Shown here: in pieces, positions 1 through 11,064 of the stretch
Layout: each line of letters starts with the position of its first letter
How positions within the stretch are numbered: position 1 is the stretch's first letter
Assembly: GCF_001427225.1 (NCBI RefSeq)
Contig: NZ_LMFH01000001.1
Coordinates: 286,330 to 350,329 of the forward strand
Source of the DNA: Lysobacter sp. Root494
GTDB lineage: Bacteria > Pseudomonadota > Gammaproteobacteria > Xanthomonadales > Xanthomonadaceae
DNA: 64,000 nucleotides
Direction of reading: 5' to 3'
Notes under the pieces: generated by a model
The model's database searches: none
The model's input: the letters and a program-made list of their open reading frames with translations, nothing else
What the model was told of the DNA's origin: nothing
Made by a program: the position numbers and the translations under genes

Positions 1-1
1 C

Positions 2-961
2 GACGAAGAACGCGTGTTCCGCGTCGACCATTACCTCGGCAAGGAAGGCGTGCAGAACCTGCTCGCCCTGCGCTTCGGCAACGCGCTGTTCGAACCGCTG
101 TGGAACGCGCGCCACATCCAGCACGTGCAGATCACCGTGGCGGAAACCGTCGGCGTCGAAGGCCGCGGCGATTACTACGACCACTCCGGCGCGATGCGCG
201 ACATGCTGCAGAACCACATGCTGCAGCTGCTGTGCCTCACTGCCATGGAACCGCCCGCTCGCTTCGAACCGTCCGCGGTACGCAACGAGAAGATCAAGGT
301 GCTGCGTTCGCTGCGCCGCATCGGCCGCGAGGATGTGGTCACCGAAACCGTCGCCGGGCAATACACCTCCGGCGCGGTGGACGGAAAAGTGGTGCCCGGC
401 TACCTCGAGGAACTGGGCCGGGCCAGCCGCACCGAAACCTTCGTCGCGCTGCGCGCGCATGTCGACAACTGGCGCTGGTCGGGCGTGCCGTTCTACCTGC
501 GCACCGGCAAGCGCATGCCCCGCCGCAGCACCGAGATCCACCTGCAGTTCCGCGCCGTGCCGCATTCGATCTTCCCCGGCGCGCTCGCGCAGCCCAACGC
601 GCTCACCATCCGCCTGCAGCCGGAAGAACGCATCGAACTGAAGCTGATGAGCAAGACGCCGGGCCTCGATCGCTCGGGCCTCAAGCTGTCGGAAGTCGAG
701 CTCGACCTCGACATGCACGAGGAATTCGCCACGTTCCGCCGCCGCCCCGCGTACGAACGCCTGTATCTCGATGCGATCGAAGGCAACAACACGCTGTTCG
801 TGCGCCGCGACGAAACCGAAGCCGCGTGGGAATGGATCGACGCGATCTTCGACGGCTGGCGCCACGCCAACATCACGCCCCGGCCGTACCCTGCGGGTAC
901 CTGGGGCCCGGCCGCGGCGGTCGCGATGGCCGAACGGCACGGGCACAGCTGGCGTGACTGA
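2..961 (+). CDS. zwf: Glucose-6-phosphate 1-dehydrogenase, 3' part (5' end outside window)
   Basis: This enzyme oxidises glucose-6-phosphate to 6-phosphogluconolactone with NAD(P)+, feeding the Entner-Doudoroff route. The reading frame is open from the first bases of the window, so the N-terminal NAD(P)-binding third is missing and about 319 codons of a protein usually 470-500 aa long are visible. The first visible residues contain the family signature RVDHYLGKE, with the substrate-binding His-Tyr-Leu-Gly-Lys. FGNALFEPLWN, VPFYLRTGKRMPRR and the C-terminal YERLYLDAIEGN blocks follow in the order expected for the C-terminal domain. It ends with HSWRD and TGA. pgl starts 72 nt downstream on the same strand, so it is probably the first gene of the pathway operon. 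Confidence 0.97.
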   Translation, partial: DEERVFRVDHYLGKEGVQNLLALRFGNALFEPLWNARHIQHVQITVAETVGVEGRGDYYDHSGAMRDMLQNHMLQLLCLTAMEPPARFEPSAVRNEKIKVLRSLRRIGREDVVTETVAGQYTSGAVDGKVVPGYLEELGRASRTETFVALRAHVDNWRWSGVPFYLRTGKRMPRRSTEIHLQFRAVPHSIFPGALAQPNALTIRLQPEERIELKLMSKTPGLDRSGLKLSEVELDLDMHEEFATFRRRPAYERLYLDAIEGNNTLFVRRDETEAAWEWIDAIFDGWRHANITPRPYPAGTWGPAAAVAMAERHGHSWRD

Positions 962-1033
962 TGTCCTTCGACCTTGCGCCTGCGGCGCTACGCTCGGGAT
1001 GAGCGGGGAAGGGACCTTGGCAGGAGTCCGCTG

Positions 1034-1734
1034 ATGGCCTGGACCGAACATGTTTACGTCGATGCCGACGCACTCGCGGCGGCACTCTCGGCGCGCCTGG
1101 AAAACATCGTGCGCGAAGCCATCGCGGAACGCGGCCAGGCCATGCTCGTGCTTGCCGGCGGACGCACGCCGTTTCCCGCGTATCGCGCGCTGGCCTCGCG
1201 CGACGTCGACTGGAGCCGCGTCGTGCTGATGCCGACCGACGAGCGCTGCGTGCCGCACGACCATCCGGCGTGCAACCTGCGGGAAATGCGGAGTGCATTC
1301 GCGCAGGCGGAGGGCGTTCGCTTCGCATCGTTGACGACGGAGGACGGCGACCCCGATCGCTCCGGAACGCAGGCGCGCGCGATGCTTTCCCGACACGCAG
1401 CCGACTTCGATGCCGTCGTGCTGGGAATGGGCAACGATGCGCATACCGCTTCGCTGTTTCCCGGCGCGGTGGACCTCGCGGCCGCACTCGATCCGCAGGG
1501 TGCCGGGGATGCCTGCCGCATCGATCCGCAACCGCTGCCGCCCGAAGCGCCGTTCCCGCGCGTCACCCTGACCGCTGCGCGCCTGTTGCGCGCACGCAGT
1601 CTCCACCTCGCCATCACCGGCGAAGGCAAGCACGCCATGCTGCGTGAAGCGCAGGCATCGCAGGACGCATTGCGGTATCCGGTTGCCGCCATCCTGCATG
1701 CGCCTGGCGCCGACGTGCACATCCACTGGAGCGA

Positions 1735-1738
<4 letters not shown>
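1034..1738 (+). CDS. pgl: 6-phosphogluconolactonase
   Basis: Hydrolyses 6-phosphogluconolactone to 6-phosphogluconate in the cytoplasm, the step between Zwf and Edd. The 234-aa product begins [10 protein letters not shown] and carries the sugar-phosphate-isomerase-like fold markers LAGGRTP near residue 40, MPTDERCVP, and the [14 protein letters not shown] block typical of DevB/Pgl. An in-frame extension back to about 974 exists. I chose the ATG at 1034 because family members begin close to this point and a purine-rich CAGGAG lies just upstream. Its TGA overlaps the edd start (ATGATG), which indicates translational coupling. Confidence 0.94.
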
Positions 1739-3575
<1,837 letters not shown>

Positions 3576-3579
<4 letters not shown>

Positions 3580-4580
3580 CGACGCCTGATGGTTCGCAGC
3601 GCGAGCTTGCACTGATCGCCGATGTCGGCGGCACCAACGCGCGCTTTGCCCTGACCGACCCGGTGACGCCCGCGCCGGAGATCATCGAGCCGCGTTCGCT
3701 GGTCAACGCGAAGTTCGCGAGCCTGCAGCACGCAGCCGAACACTATCTCGCCGAAGTCGGCGCGAAGCCGCGCAGCGCCGCGATCGCCGTCGCGTCGCCG
3801 GTGCATGGCGACGAGATCCGCCTGACCAATCGCGCATGGTCGTTCACGCGCGCCGAACTCAGGCAGGCGCTGAACCTGGATCACCTCGCGGTGATCAACG
3901 ATTTCGGCGCGGTGTCGTGGGCCGTGCCCGCGCTGCAGCCCGGCGAATACGTCACCCTGCATGGCGCCGACGACGCACCGTTGCGTGGCCCGGTCACGGT
4001 GATGGGTCCGGGTACGGGATTGGGCGTCGGGCTGCTGGTCGGCGACGAAAAGCGCAGCTGGGAAGTCATCGAGACCGAAGGCGGGCATGTCAGTTTCGCG
4101 CCGCTCGGCGACGAGGAACTGATGATCTCCCGCTGGCTCACCGCGCGTTTCGGCCGCGCATCGACCGAACGCGTGCTGTGCGGCGCCGGCCTCTCGCACA
4201 TCGACGCGGTGCTCGGCAGCAATGGCAATGCCCCGAACGATGTCGCGTTGCGCGATCCCGCCGACATCGTGAAGGCGGCGCTGGAAGGCCACGACGTCGC
4301 CGCACGGCGCGCACTCGCGCGCTTCTGCGCGGTGCTCGGCAGCGTGTGCGGCGACGCCGCGCTGATCCATGGGGCGCGCACGGTGATGATCGCCGGCGGC
4401 ATGGTGCCGCGCTTCATTCCGTTCCTGCGCAGCAGCGCGTTCCGCGAGCGTTTCCTCGCCAAGGGCCGCTTCGCCTCCTATCTCGAATCGGTGACGATCC
4501 GCGTCATCACCCACGCCAATCCCGGCCTGCTCGGCGCGGCCGTTGCCGCCCGCGAGGCCCTCTCGGAGGCAACATCATGA
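3576..4580 (+). CDS. glk: Glucokinase
   Basis: Phosphorylates free cytoplasmic glucose with ATP to glucose-6-phosphate, supplying Zwf. The 334-aa protein is of the E. coli Glk type (Pfam glucokinase), not ROK type. It shows the N-terminal phosphate-binding [14 protein letters not shown], the [14 protein letters not shown] nucleotide loop, and [11 protein letters not shown]. The frame is open farther upstream inside edd, but the ATG at 3576 forms a clean ATGA overlap with the edd stop and gives the expected N-terminus. Its position between edd and eda links glucose released by the neighbouring starch-degrading enzymes to the same pathway (inference). Confidence 0.95.
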
Positions 4581-5230
4581 GCACGCCGATGGAACTCCAT
4601 TCGCAACGCATCGACCAGGTCCTGGCGCGTGCGCCGATCGTGCCGGTGCTCAGCATCAACCGCGTCGAAGACGCGGTGCCGCTGGCGCGCGCACTCGTCG
4701 CCGGCGGCCTGCCGGTTCTGGAAGTGACGCTGCGCACCGAAGCGGCGATCGGCGCCATCCGCGCCATCCGCGAGGAAGTGCCCGGCGCCAGCGTCGGTGC
4801 GGGTACGGTGCTCAACGCGCGCCATCTCTCGGCGGTCGAAGCCGCGGGCGCGACGTTCGCGATTTCACCCGGCGCCACCGACGCGTTGTACGCGGCGGCG
4901 AGTGACTCGCGCATTCCGTTGCTGCCGGGCATTGCCACGGCGAGCGAGCTGATGCATGGACTCGAACTGGGCTACGAGCGCTTCAAGTTCTTCCCGGCCG
5001 AATCGAGCGGCGGCATCGCGTCGTTGAAATCCTTCGCCGGCCCGTTCGCGCAGGCGAAGTTCTGCCCCACCGGCGGCATCGATGCCGCGAAGGCGCCCGC
5101 GTATCTCGCCCTGCCCAACGTGATCACCGTCGGCGGTTCGTGGATGGTGCCCGCGGATGCAATGGCCTCGGGAGACTGGAGCCGGATCGAGAAGCTGGCG
5201 CGCGAAGCCTCCGCACTGCGCAACAGTTGA
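4577..5230 (+). CDS. eda: KDPG aldolase (2-dehydro-3-deoxy-phosphogluconate aldolase)
   Basis: Cleaves KDPG to pyruvate and glyceraldehyde-3-phosphate, the last step specific to the Entner-Doudoroff pathway. The 217-aa class I aldolase shows [16 protein letters not shown] at the N-terminus, [18 protein letters not shown], and the Schiff-base lysine in the block ERFKFFPAE, followed by CPTGGID. It starts in an ATGA overlap with glk and is the last gene of the operon. The next gene, beyond a 265-nt gap, is on the opposite strand. The same frame reads far upstream through glk, but that extension is an out-of-frame shadow. Confidence 0.96.
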   Translation: MSTPMELHSQRIDQVLARAPIVPVLSINRVEDAVPLARALVAGGLPVLEVTLRTEAAIGAIRAIREEVPGASVGAGTVLNARHLSAVEAAGATFAISPGATDALYAAASDSRIPLLPGIATASELMHGLELGYERFKFFPAESSGGIASLKSFAGPFAQAKFCPTGGIDAAKAPAYLALPNVITVGGSWMVPADAMASGDWSRIEKLAREASALRNS

Positions 5231-5430
5231 TCGCGCGTTCCGGCGCCGCCTGCCCGCCGTTGCGGTTGAAGTGCGAGCAACCGGCACGGATAAAAAACAC
5301 GCGCTCCTTGCAGAGCGTTCCGGCTTGCCCGGTTTTTCGCGCCGGTCCGGCCGTTGCGGCCATTCGCGTTCGACCCCAACAGCAATCGCTGTTCGGAGCG
5401 CACCGGCCTTTGCCGAGCCACCCGCGCGCC

Positions 5431-5470
5431 AATAAAAAAGCCCTTGCCTGCGGGAGGAGCAGGCAAGGGC
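5431..5470 (-). terminator. Rho-independent terminator of the TonB receptor gene
   Basis: A perfect 11-bp stem (arms 5440-5450 and 5460-5470, GCCCTTGCCTG / CAGGCAAGGGC) with a 9-nt loop is flanked at 5434-5439 by AAAAAA. Read on the - strand this is a hairpin followed by a U run, 25 nt beyond the stop codon of the receptor gene. No T run follows it on the + strand, so it is not an obvious eda terminator. Confidence 0.88.
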
Positions 5471-5495
5471 CCAAAGGCAGAGCGAAGGCCCGTTA

Positions 5496-8201
5496 TCAGA
5501 ACTTGTAGTTCACGCCCAGCAGGTAGGTACGTCCATAAGAGTTGTACGAGGTCGGGCGGTCCGGGAAGCCCGCCTGCGATTCGCGGAACGGTTCGTTCTC
5601 CAGGTTGTAGACCTGCAGCAGGAACGAGAGGTTCTGCAGCGGTCCGGACTGGATCTCGTAACCCAGCTGCACGTCGGTGACTTTCTCGCCCTTGAACAGG
5701 CGTCCGCGCGACAGGTCGCCGCCAAAGCCGATGACCTGGCTGCGGAAGTCCGAACGGCTACGCTGGCTGACGCGGGCGGAGAAGCCCCAGCGTTCGAAGT
5801 ACACCGACATGTTCGAAACGTACTTGGACAGGCCCGGCAGCGTCTCGTCGGCGTCGTTCGGGTTTGGCCGGATCGAGCTGGTCACGTCGCTGTAGTTGCC
5901 GGTGAAGCCGAAGCCTTCCAGCGGCGCCCAGAACATGTCGAACGGAATCGACAGCGCGACCTCGTAGCCCTTCAGCGTGCCGCCGGTGCCGTTCACCGGC
6001 TGGTTGAAGAAGCCCTCGGTCGTCGGCGGCCTTTCCGCGCCCGGCGGAAGGGCATCGTCGATCGGCAACTGGCTGAAATCGAACGGCGTCGACTGGTTGT
6101 AGATGTAGCTCTGCAGATCCTTGAAGAACACGCCGGCGGTGAAGAAGCCCGAGCCGTGGAAATACTTCTCGTAGCCCAGGTCGAAGGCATTGGCGATCCA
6201 CGGCTTCAGCTCCGGATTGCCGCCGCTGCCGGAAAACTCGAGCCGCGTGCCATTGACGTCGCTGACGCGCGCGACGCTGAAGTCCGCGCTGGCCTTCATC
6301 TCGTCCATGCGTGGACGGGCCATCTGCCGTCCGAGCGCGAAGCGGATGAAGTTCTCGTTCGGCAACTCCAGCTTCAGGTTCAGGCTCGGCAGGATCTCGG
6401 TGTACTTGGCGCCATTGCTCGAGCCGGTACTCACCGCCACGCCGTTGAACATCGCGATACCGCTCGATTGCTGGTCGGCCTGCACCGCCTGCACGCCGAA
6501 GTTGCCGCGCAGCGGCGCACCGAGGAAGTCGGTATCGATGTTGGCCTGGATGTAGGCCGTGGCCAGGTCTTCGTCGACTTCCCAGTTCTTGTTGTTGATG
6601 TCGCGATGGATGTTCCTGCGTGCGTAATACAGCGGCAGGACCTTGTCCGCATCGACACCGACCAGGCTGCCGCTCGGAATGCCGGGGAAGCCAATGCTCG
6701 TGGTCCACAGCGCGTCATCCGGAATCGGCGCGCTGCCCGGAGTGAAGTCGGGGTTGAGATACAGCTGCGCTTCGTCGGCGGCACGGCTCTTCTCGCGCTT
6801 GGCGTAGTTGAGGCCGAATTCGAGGCTGCTGACAAAGCCCTTTTCGAAGCTGCGTTCGAAGTCGAGCCGGAGCGAGTTCATCTCGTCCTCGACGGTGAAG
6901 TCCTTCAGGTAGCCATCCTGGCCCCAGCTACCCGCGGCGCCGCCACCACCGGTGGTTAGGACCATCGAGCCCGGATCGCCATAGTCGCGGCCGTAGTCGA
7001 ACTCGTAGTAACCGTCGGGATTCAGGGTGTAGGTCAGCGTGTCGCCGCCTTCCACCGGATACTCGGCATAGACCTCGAGCACGCGCTCCTTGCGCTCGGC
7101 GGAGGAGTGGCTGACGTCGGCCGTCATGTTCCACGCTTCGCCGAACTTGAACTCGTTGCGCCAGCCCACCGAGAGCAGCTTGTCGCGCATCGAATGCGAT
7201 TCGTTCTTGCTGGTGATGAAAGGCAGGTTGGCGAAGGTGACCGAGGTGGCGGTGCCGTCCGGCGCGTCGGTGCGCGACGTCACCGTCGAACCCGCGCGGG
7301 CGCTCTCGAGGTTGTGCAGGTCCTCGTCGACGTCGAACTTGGAATAGAACACGTCCAGGGTCGATTCCCAGTTGCCGCCGGGGCGGAACTCGAGCACGCC
7401 CATCAGGCCATCGCGCTCGTTCTCACCGATGCGTTCGCCGACGTTCCAGCCGCCGAGGATGCCGTCACCGTCGTAGCCCCAGCTGCCGAAGGTGTGGTTC
7501 TGCGAAGGATTGTTGAGGTGCGCGTAGCCCAGCGCCAGGCCGATGGTGTTGTCGGCGAACTGGTCGATGTAGGAAACGCTGTAGCGGTTGCCGTACTTCT
7601 TCGAGTCCTCGAGGCGGTTCATGTCGCCGCGCAGGTTCACCGCGATGGTGCGCTTGTCGTAGTCGAGCGGGCGGACGGTGCGCAGGTCGACGGTGCCGGA
7701 CAGGCCCTGGCCGATGATCGACGCGTTCTGGGTCTTGTAGACCACGGCCGAGCTCATCAGCTCGGAGGGGTACTGGTCGAATTCGACGCCACGGTTCTGG
7801 CCCAGGCTGACCTGTTCGCGGCCGTTGAGCGTGGTGGTGGAGAAGTCGCCGGAAAAGCCGCGGATGTGGATTTCCTGGGCGCGGCCACCAAAGCGCTGCG
7901 CGCTGAGGCCGGGCAGGCGGGCGATCGAGTCGGCGATCGACACGTCGGGCAGCTTGCCGATGTCTTCGGACGACACCGCTTCGACGATTTCGTTGGATTC
8001 CTTCTTGGTGTCGATCGAGCGTTCGATGGCGCCGCGAATACCGGTGACGAGAACCGTGTCCAGCGTCTTGGCATCGCCCTGCTTCGTGTCTTCCTTCTGC
8101 GTCGTCTGCGGTTCGGCGGTCTGCGCCTGCGCGCCGGCCGCGAGCATCATCGTGGCCGACGCCAGCGCGACACTCAGCATGTTTCTCTTGAATTGCACCA
8201 T
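5496..8201 (-). CDS. TonB-dependent outer-membrane receptor, probable maltodextrin/oligosaccharide transporter
   Basis: Outer-membrane beta-barrel predicted to import a ligand into the periplasm using TonB/ExbBD energy. The 901-aa protein has a signal peptide (residues 1-27, ending GAQAQ) and a TonB-box-like LDTVLVTG at 47-54. The plug domain holds EDIGKLPDVSIADSIARLPG and IHIRGF, followed by a long barrel ending in the aromatic C-terminus NYKF. Pattern and length fit the Xanthomonas/Caulobacter receptor subfamily. I chose the ATG at 8201 because GGAGGGGG precedes it and the signal peptide begins there; the open frame continues to 8363 without such support. The substrate is inferred from the flanking starch and maltodextrin genes and a LacI-type operator about 145 nt upstream. 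Confidence 0.93.
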   Translation of the reverse strand: MVQFKRNMLSVALASATMMLAAGAQAQTAEPQTTQKEDTKQGDAKTLDTVLVTGIRGAIERSIDTKKESNEIVEAVSSEDIGKLPDVSIADSIARLPGLSAQRFGGRAQEIHIRGFSGDFSTTTLNGREQVSLGQNRGVEFDQYPSELMSSAVVYKTQNASIIGQGLSGTVDLRTVRPLDYDKRTIAVNLRGDMNRLEDSKKYGNRYSVSYIDQFADNTIGLALGYAHLNNPSQNHTFGSWGYDGDGILGGWNVGERIGENERDGLMGVLEFRPGGNWESTLDVFYSKFDVDEDLHNLESARAGSTVTSRTDAPDGTATSVTFANLPFITSKNESHSMRDKLLSVGWRNEFKFGEAWNMTADVSHSSAERKERVLEVYAEYPVEGGDTLTYTLNPDGYYEFDYGRDYGDPGSMVLTTGGGGAAGSWGQDGYLKDFTVEDEMNSLRLDFERSFEKGFVSSLEFGLNYAKREKSRAADEAQLYLNPDFTPGSAPIPDDALWTTSIGFPGIPSGSLVGVDADKVLPLYYARRNIHRDINNKNWEVDEDLATAYIQANIDTDFLGAPLRGNFGVQAVQADQQSSGIAMFNGVAVSTGSSNGAKYTEILPSLNLKLELPNENFIRFALGRQMARPRMDEMKASADFSVARVSDVNGTRLEFSGSGGNPELKPWIANAFDLGYEKYFHGSGFFTAGVFFKDLQSYIYNQSTPFDFSQLPIDDALPPGAERPPTTEGFFNQPVNGTGGTLKGYEVALSIPFDMFWAPLEGFGFTGNYSDVTSSIRPNPNDADETLPGLSKYVSNMSVYFERWGFSARVSQRSRSDFRSQVIGFGGDLSRGRLFKGEKVTDVQLGYEIQSGPLQNLSFLLQVYNLENEPFRESQAGFPDRPTSYNSYGRTYLLGVNYKF

Positions 8202-8524
8202 CACTCCCCCTCCGGAATGAAACTTCTCTCTTGTGTGGTCGTCTGCGGTCCGATTGCGCGGGCCGCGGGCCTTCACGTGCGGACCAAAACGGTGCCGCGA
8301 ACGTTCGGCGATGGTAGTCCCGGGCGCCGCCGCACAATTTCCCCTGCATACGTATTCATGCAAAAAGCCCCGGAAAAACTGGTGTTAGCGTCACTTCCCG
8401 GTGAACACGCGGGTGCCCCCGGCCCTCGTCGTCACGCGCAAGGCGGCACAAGGAGGCCCGGGACACGGTGCCCGGCGTGGGATCGCGCAACAAGGTTCAA
8501 GGCGCTTCCGCGCCTTGCGAGGAT
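8202..8524. other. 323-bp intergenic region upstream of the TonB receptor gene
   Basis: No convincing gene. It holds the receptor's Shine-Dalgarno sequence (next to 8201), the LacI-type operator at 8345-8358, and a short hairpin at 8498-8517 (CAAGGCGC, loop TTCC, GCGCCTTG). The hairpin lies just past the esterase stop codon and could end that transcript, although no U run follows it on the - strand. Confidence 0.6.
8345..8358. promoter_or_regulatory. LacI-family operator (putative), receptor promoter
   Basis: TGCATACGTATTCA is a 14-bp near-perfect palindrome with a central CG, one mismatched pair, matching the general LacI-family pattern TGnnnnCGnnnnCA. Read on the - strand it is TGAATACGTATGCA and shares its first eight bases, TGAATACG, with sites at 15977 and 19344. 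It sits about 145 nt upstream of the receptor start. The LacI-family gene at 22807-23841 is the likely cognate regulator (inference). Confidence 0.65.
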
Positions 8525-10342
8525 TTACTTCGTGCCCAGCAGGAACTGCAGCGGCACGTCGACGCGCTGGCGCCAGGCGCGTTCGGAGTGCTCGGCACCT
8601 TCGTAGACGCGGGTCATGAAGTTGCCGCCTTCGACGTAACCGCGGGCACGCACCAGCGCATCCATGCGTTGCTGGAACGGCGCGTACTGCGCATCCAGCG
8701 TGGCCGTGCCGTGGTCGAAGTAGAGCCGGTGCGTGCGCGGATCGGGCAGGTGCGTGGCGAGCCAGTCGATGACGACGCCGTTGCCGATCGGCCAGTGCGT
8801 GGAGACCGCGCCAGCGCCGCCGAACACCTGCGGATACTCCGCCACCGCATACAGGGAAATCAGTCCGCCCATGCTCGAACCCATGACGAAGGTGTCGTCG
8901 CGCCCACGTCTGGTGCGGTAGGTCCGGTCGATGAACGGCTTGAGTTCGTCGACGAGGAAGGCGAGGTACGCGTCGGACACGATGCCCGATGCGGGCAGCT
9001 CGCCCATGCCCTCGACGCCGATGGGCAGCGAATCGCCCGTGACAGGCTTGCGCGGCATGTATTCCTGCAGGCGCAGCGGCGTGTTCCAGACGCCGACCAC
9101 GATCGCTTCGCGCACGCGGCCTTCGGCGATCAGTTTCGTCATCGCTTCGTCCACGCCCCAGTCGGTCTGCGCGTAGTACGACAGTGACGGGTCGAACAGG
9201 TTCTGGCCGTCGTGCATGTACAGCACCGGATAGCGCCGGTGCGGATTCGCGGCATAGCCTGGCGGCAGCCACACGTCGACGTTGCGCGCGGCGACATGCG
9301 CCGAAGGCACGTCCTGCCAGCTCTCGAGCGTGCCGGTGGCCTTGATCGCGGGCGCATGCACCGCGTACGCCCAGCGCAGGAAGCGGGGAAGCATCTTCGC
9401 CCACGACGCCTGGTTGTGCTGGCCGCCTTCGAGCACGGCGAGCGCTGCGTCGGCGCGCGTCGGATGCGTGCCGTATTCGAGGTTCACGCTGTAGCCGAGC
9501 TGGCGCAGGCCTTTCGTCTTTACCTCTTCGCCCACGCGCCAGCCATCGATGAGATCGCGGGTGTCATCGAGTGCATCGTTGATGCCGTCGCCGTCGCGAT
9601 CGTCGGTTTCCTCGGCCGTGCCCACGGCGAAGTAGAAGCGCGCGCCATTACGTGGCGCCGTGCCATCGACCATGCGTTGCGCCAGCCGCGTGCGTTGCAC
9701 GGACGGCGGATCGCCGCGTTCGGCGGACAACCAGAACGAGGGCGAAAACGCACCCACGCGGCCGAACAGTTCCGGGTACTGCCAGCCGACACTGAACGCA
9801 TTGAGCGCACCCAGCGACCAGCCCAGCACCGCGCGCGCATCCGGCGTGGTGCGCGTGCGGTAGCGGGCATCGATCAGCGGCACCAGCGTCTTCGCCAGCC
9901 ATTCCGAGTACGCGTGCGCCAGCGCGCCCACGGGTCCGTACTTCGTCTGTGCAATGGTGCTGCGCGACTGCGCACGATCGGAAAGCCCGTACGCGCCCAT
10001 GCGATCGGGGGGCATGTCGATCGCGACCACGATCACCGGCCGGATCGTCACTTCCGCATACAGCGCGGCGAGCGTCGGCTGCAAGCCAACGGCTTCCGCG
10101 TCCTGGCCATCGTTGACGTACAGCACCGGATAACCGATCGCCGCCCTCGCGTCGTAATCCGGCGGCAGGTACACGCGAACGCGCAAGGGTGCGGAAGCGA
10201 TGCCGGGTGCCTCGACCTGCAGCGTGTCGACGCTCGAGTGCGTGGCGACTTCGCCGGGCGTCATCGGTCGCGGCGCCGCGACGTGCGCGCAGCCGGCGCA
10301 CAGCAGGAACAGCAATGCGGATGTGATACGGAAAGAAATCAC
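8525..10342 (-). CDS. Double-domain esterase (two tandem esterase-D/enterochelin-esterase-like alpha/beta hydrolase domains), lipoprotein-like export signal
   Basis: A 605-aa exported hydrolase of unknown substrate. The N-terminus (ISFRITSALLFLLCAGC) looks like a signal peptide with a lipobox-like Cys at 18, although the residue at -3 is not the usual Leu. Two homologous alpha/beta-hydrolase domains of the PF00756 type follow. The first has PVLYVNDGQDA, the nucleophile elbow GWSLGA and a late His in EGGQHNQASW. The second has PVLYMHDGQNLFD, elbow GSSMGG and His in GAEHSERAW. Both therefore keep Ser and His. The GTG start at 10342 overlaps the stop of the upstream DUF6445 gene (GTGA), so the two are coupled. 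Related proteins act on ferulic or acetyl esters or siderophore esters; the sugar-utilisation context suggests removal of ester decorations from glycans (inference). Confidence 0.85.
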   Translation of the reverse strand: MISFRITSALLFLLCAGCAHVAAPRPMTPGEVATHSSVDTLQVEAPGIASAPLRVRVYLPPDYDARAAIGYPVLYVNDGQDAEAVGLQPTLAALYAEVTIRPVIVVAIDMPPDRMGAYGLSDRAQSRSTIAQTKYGPVGALAHAYSEWLAKTLVPLIDARYRTRTTPDARAVLGWSLGALNAFSVGWQYPELFGRVGAFSPSFWLSAERGDPPSVQRTRLAQRMVDGTAPRNGARFYFAVGTAEETDDRDGDGINDALDDTRDLIDGWRVGEEVKTKGLRQLGYSVNLEYGTHPTRADAALAVLEGGQHNQASWAKMLPRFLRWAYAVHAPAIKATGTLESWQDVPSAHVAARNVDVWLPPGYAANPHRRYPVLYMHDGQNLFDPSLSYYAQTDWGVDEAMTKLIAEGRVREAIVVGVWNTPLRLQEYMPRKPVTGDSLPIGVEGMGELPASGIVSDAYLAFLVDELKPFIDRTYRTRRGRDDTFVMGSSMGGLISLYAVAEYPQVFGGAGAVSTHWPIGNGVVIDWLATHLPDPRTHRLYFDHGTATLDAQYAPFQQRMDALVRARGYVEGGNFMTRVYEGAEHSERAWRQRVDVPLQFLLGTK

Positions 10343-11061
10343 GCGAGGTTCCGCCTGCAGGTGAAGAAGCCGTTGAGAGTGAGCCGGCCGGTCCGCGGAT
10401 CGTCGCAGAGCCGCTCCGGCGCCGTGATGTCGCCGCTGTGGAAGACGGTGCCGGAATAGAAGATCAATCGGTTCCACTTCGCCGGAACGGAAGTCATCTT
10501 CTCGAACCACGCATTCGAGGCAACCATGTAAGCCGGCCGGAGTCCATGGCGTGCGCCAAATTCAGCAGAAGGAAGCGCGGCCGCTTCCTCCATCAGCTGC
10601 ATGATCTCTCCCAGGGGTCGCAGCGGCCGGTAAAAGCCGGTGCCGCCGAGCGACTCATCCCGGAACAGATAGAGCACCGATGCCACGGCGAGTTGCCCGG
10701 GCTCGGTACGCATGCGGTCAATGTGGCAAAGCCACTGCCTGGGCTGCAGTTCTTCAGGGCGCCTTGAGGCGATCGACAGTCGCGCATTGAGGCTCAGCGT
10801 GCGCCTCGCCTCGAAGCGCTGGCGCAGGTGCCGGGAAAAAAACGCTTCCAGTTGCAACAGGGCCGCTTCGGGAAGCGCCAGTTCTGGTCCGGGAAACGCG
10901 TTCCGCGGCGCGTCCCGGAAGGCGTGATGGTTCGCCGCGGCGAATTCGACCCAGCGTTCGGGCTCCAGCAACGCATTGTCGATGACGTGGCACAGCGGGC
11001 GCCCGCCGACGGTGACGGTTTCGATCACCGGCGCCGGATTGAACAGGCTGCGATCGAACAT
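10339..11061 (-). CDS. DUF6445 family protein with 2-oxoglutarate/Fe(II)-oxygenase-like motif pattern
   Basis: A 240-aa protein without signal peptide that I match to the DUF6445 family, whose members often sit beside TonB receptors and tryptophan-halogenase-like enzymes. Directly visible is a pattern typical of double-stranded beta-helix dioxygenases: HID in the middle (WLCHIDRM), then SGTVFHSGDI, then an Arg-containing strand near the C-terminus (GRLTLNGFFTCR). These could be the HxD...H metal ligands and the 2-oxoglutarate-binding Arg. It lies 3 nt after the GH97 gene and overlaps the esterase gene, so the three form one operon. The function is not established; the oxygenase reading is inference. 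Confidence 0.75.
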   Translation of the reverse strand: MFDRSLFNPAPVIETVTVGGRPLCHVIDNALLEPERWVEFAAANHHAFRDAPRNAFPGPELALPEAALLQLEAFFSRHLRQRFEARRTLSLNARLSIASRRPEELQPRQWLCHIDRMRTEPGQLAVASVLYLFRDESLGGTGFYRPLRPLGEIMQLMEEAAALPSAEFGARHGLRPAYMVASNAWFEKMTSVPAKWNRLIFYSGTVFHSGDITAPERLCDDPRTGRLTLNGFFTCRRNLA

Positions 11062-11064
11062 CGG

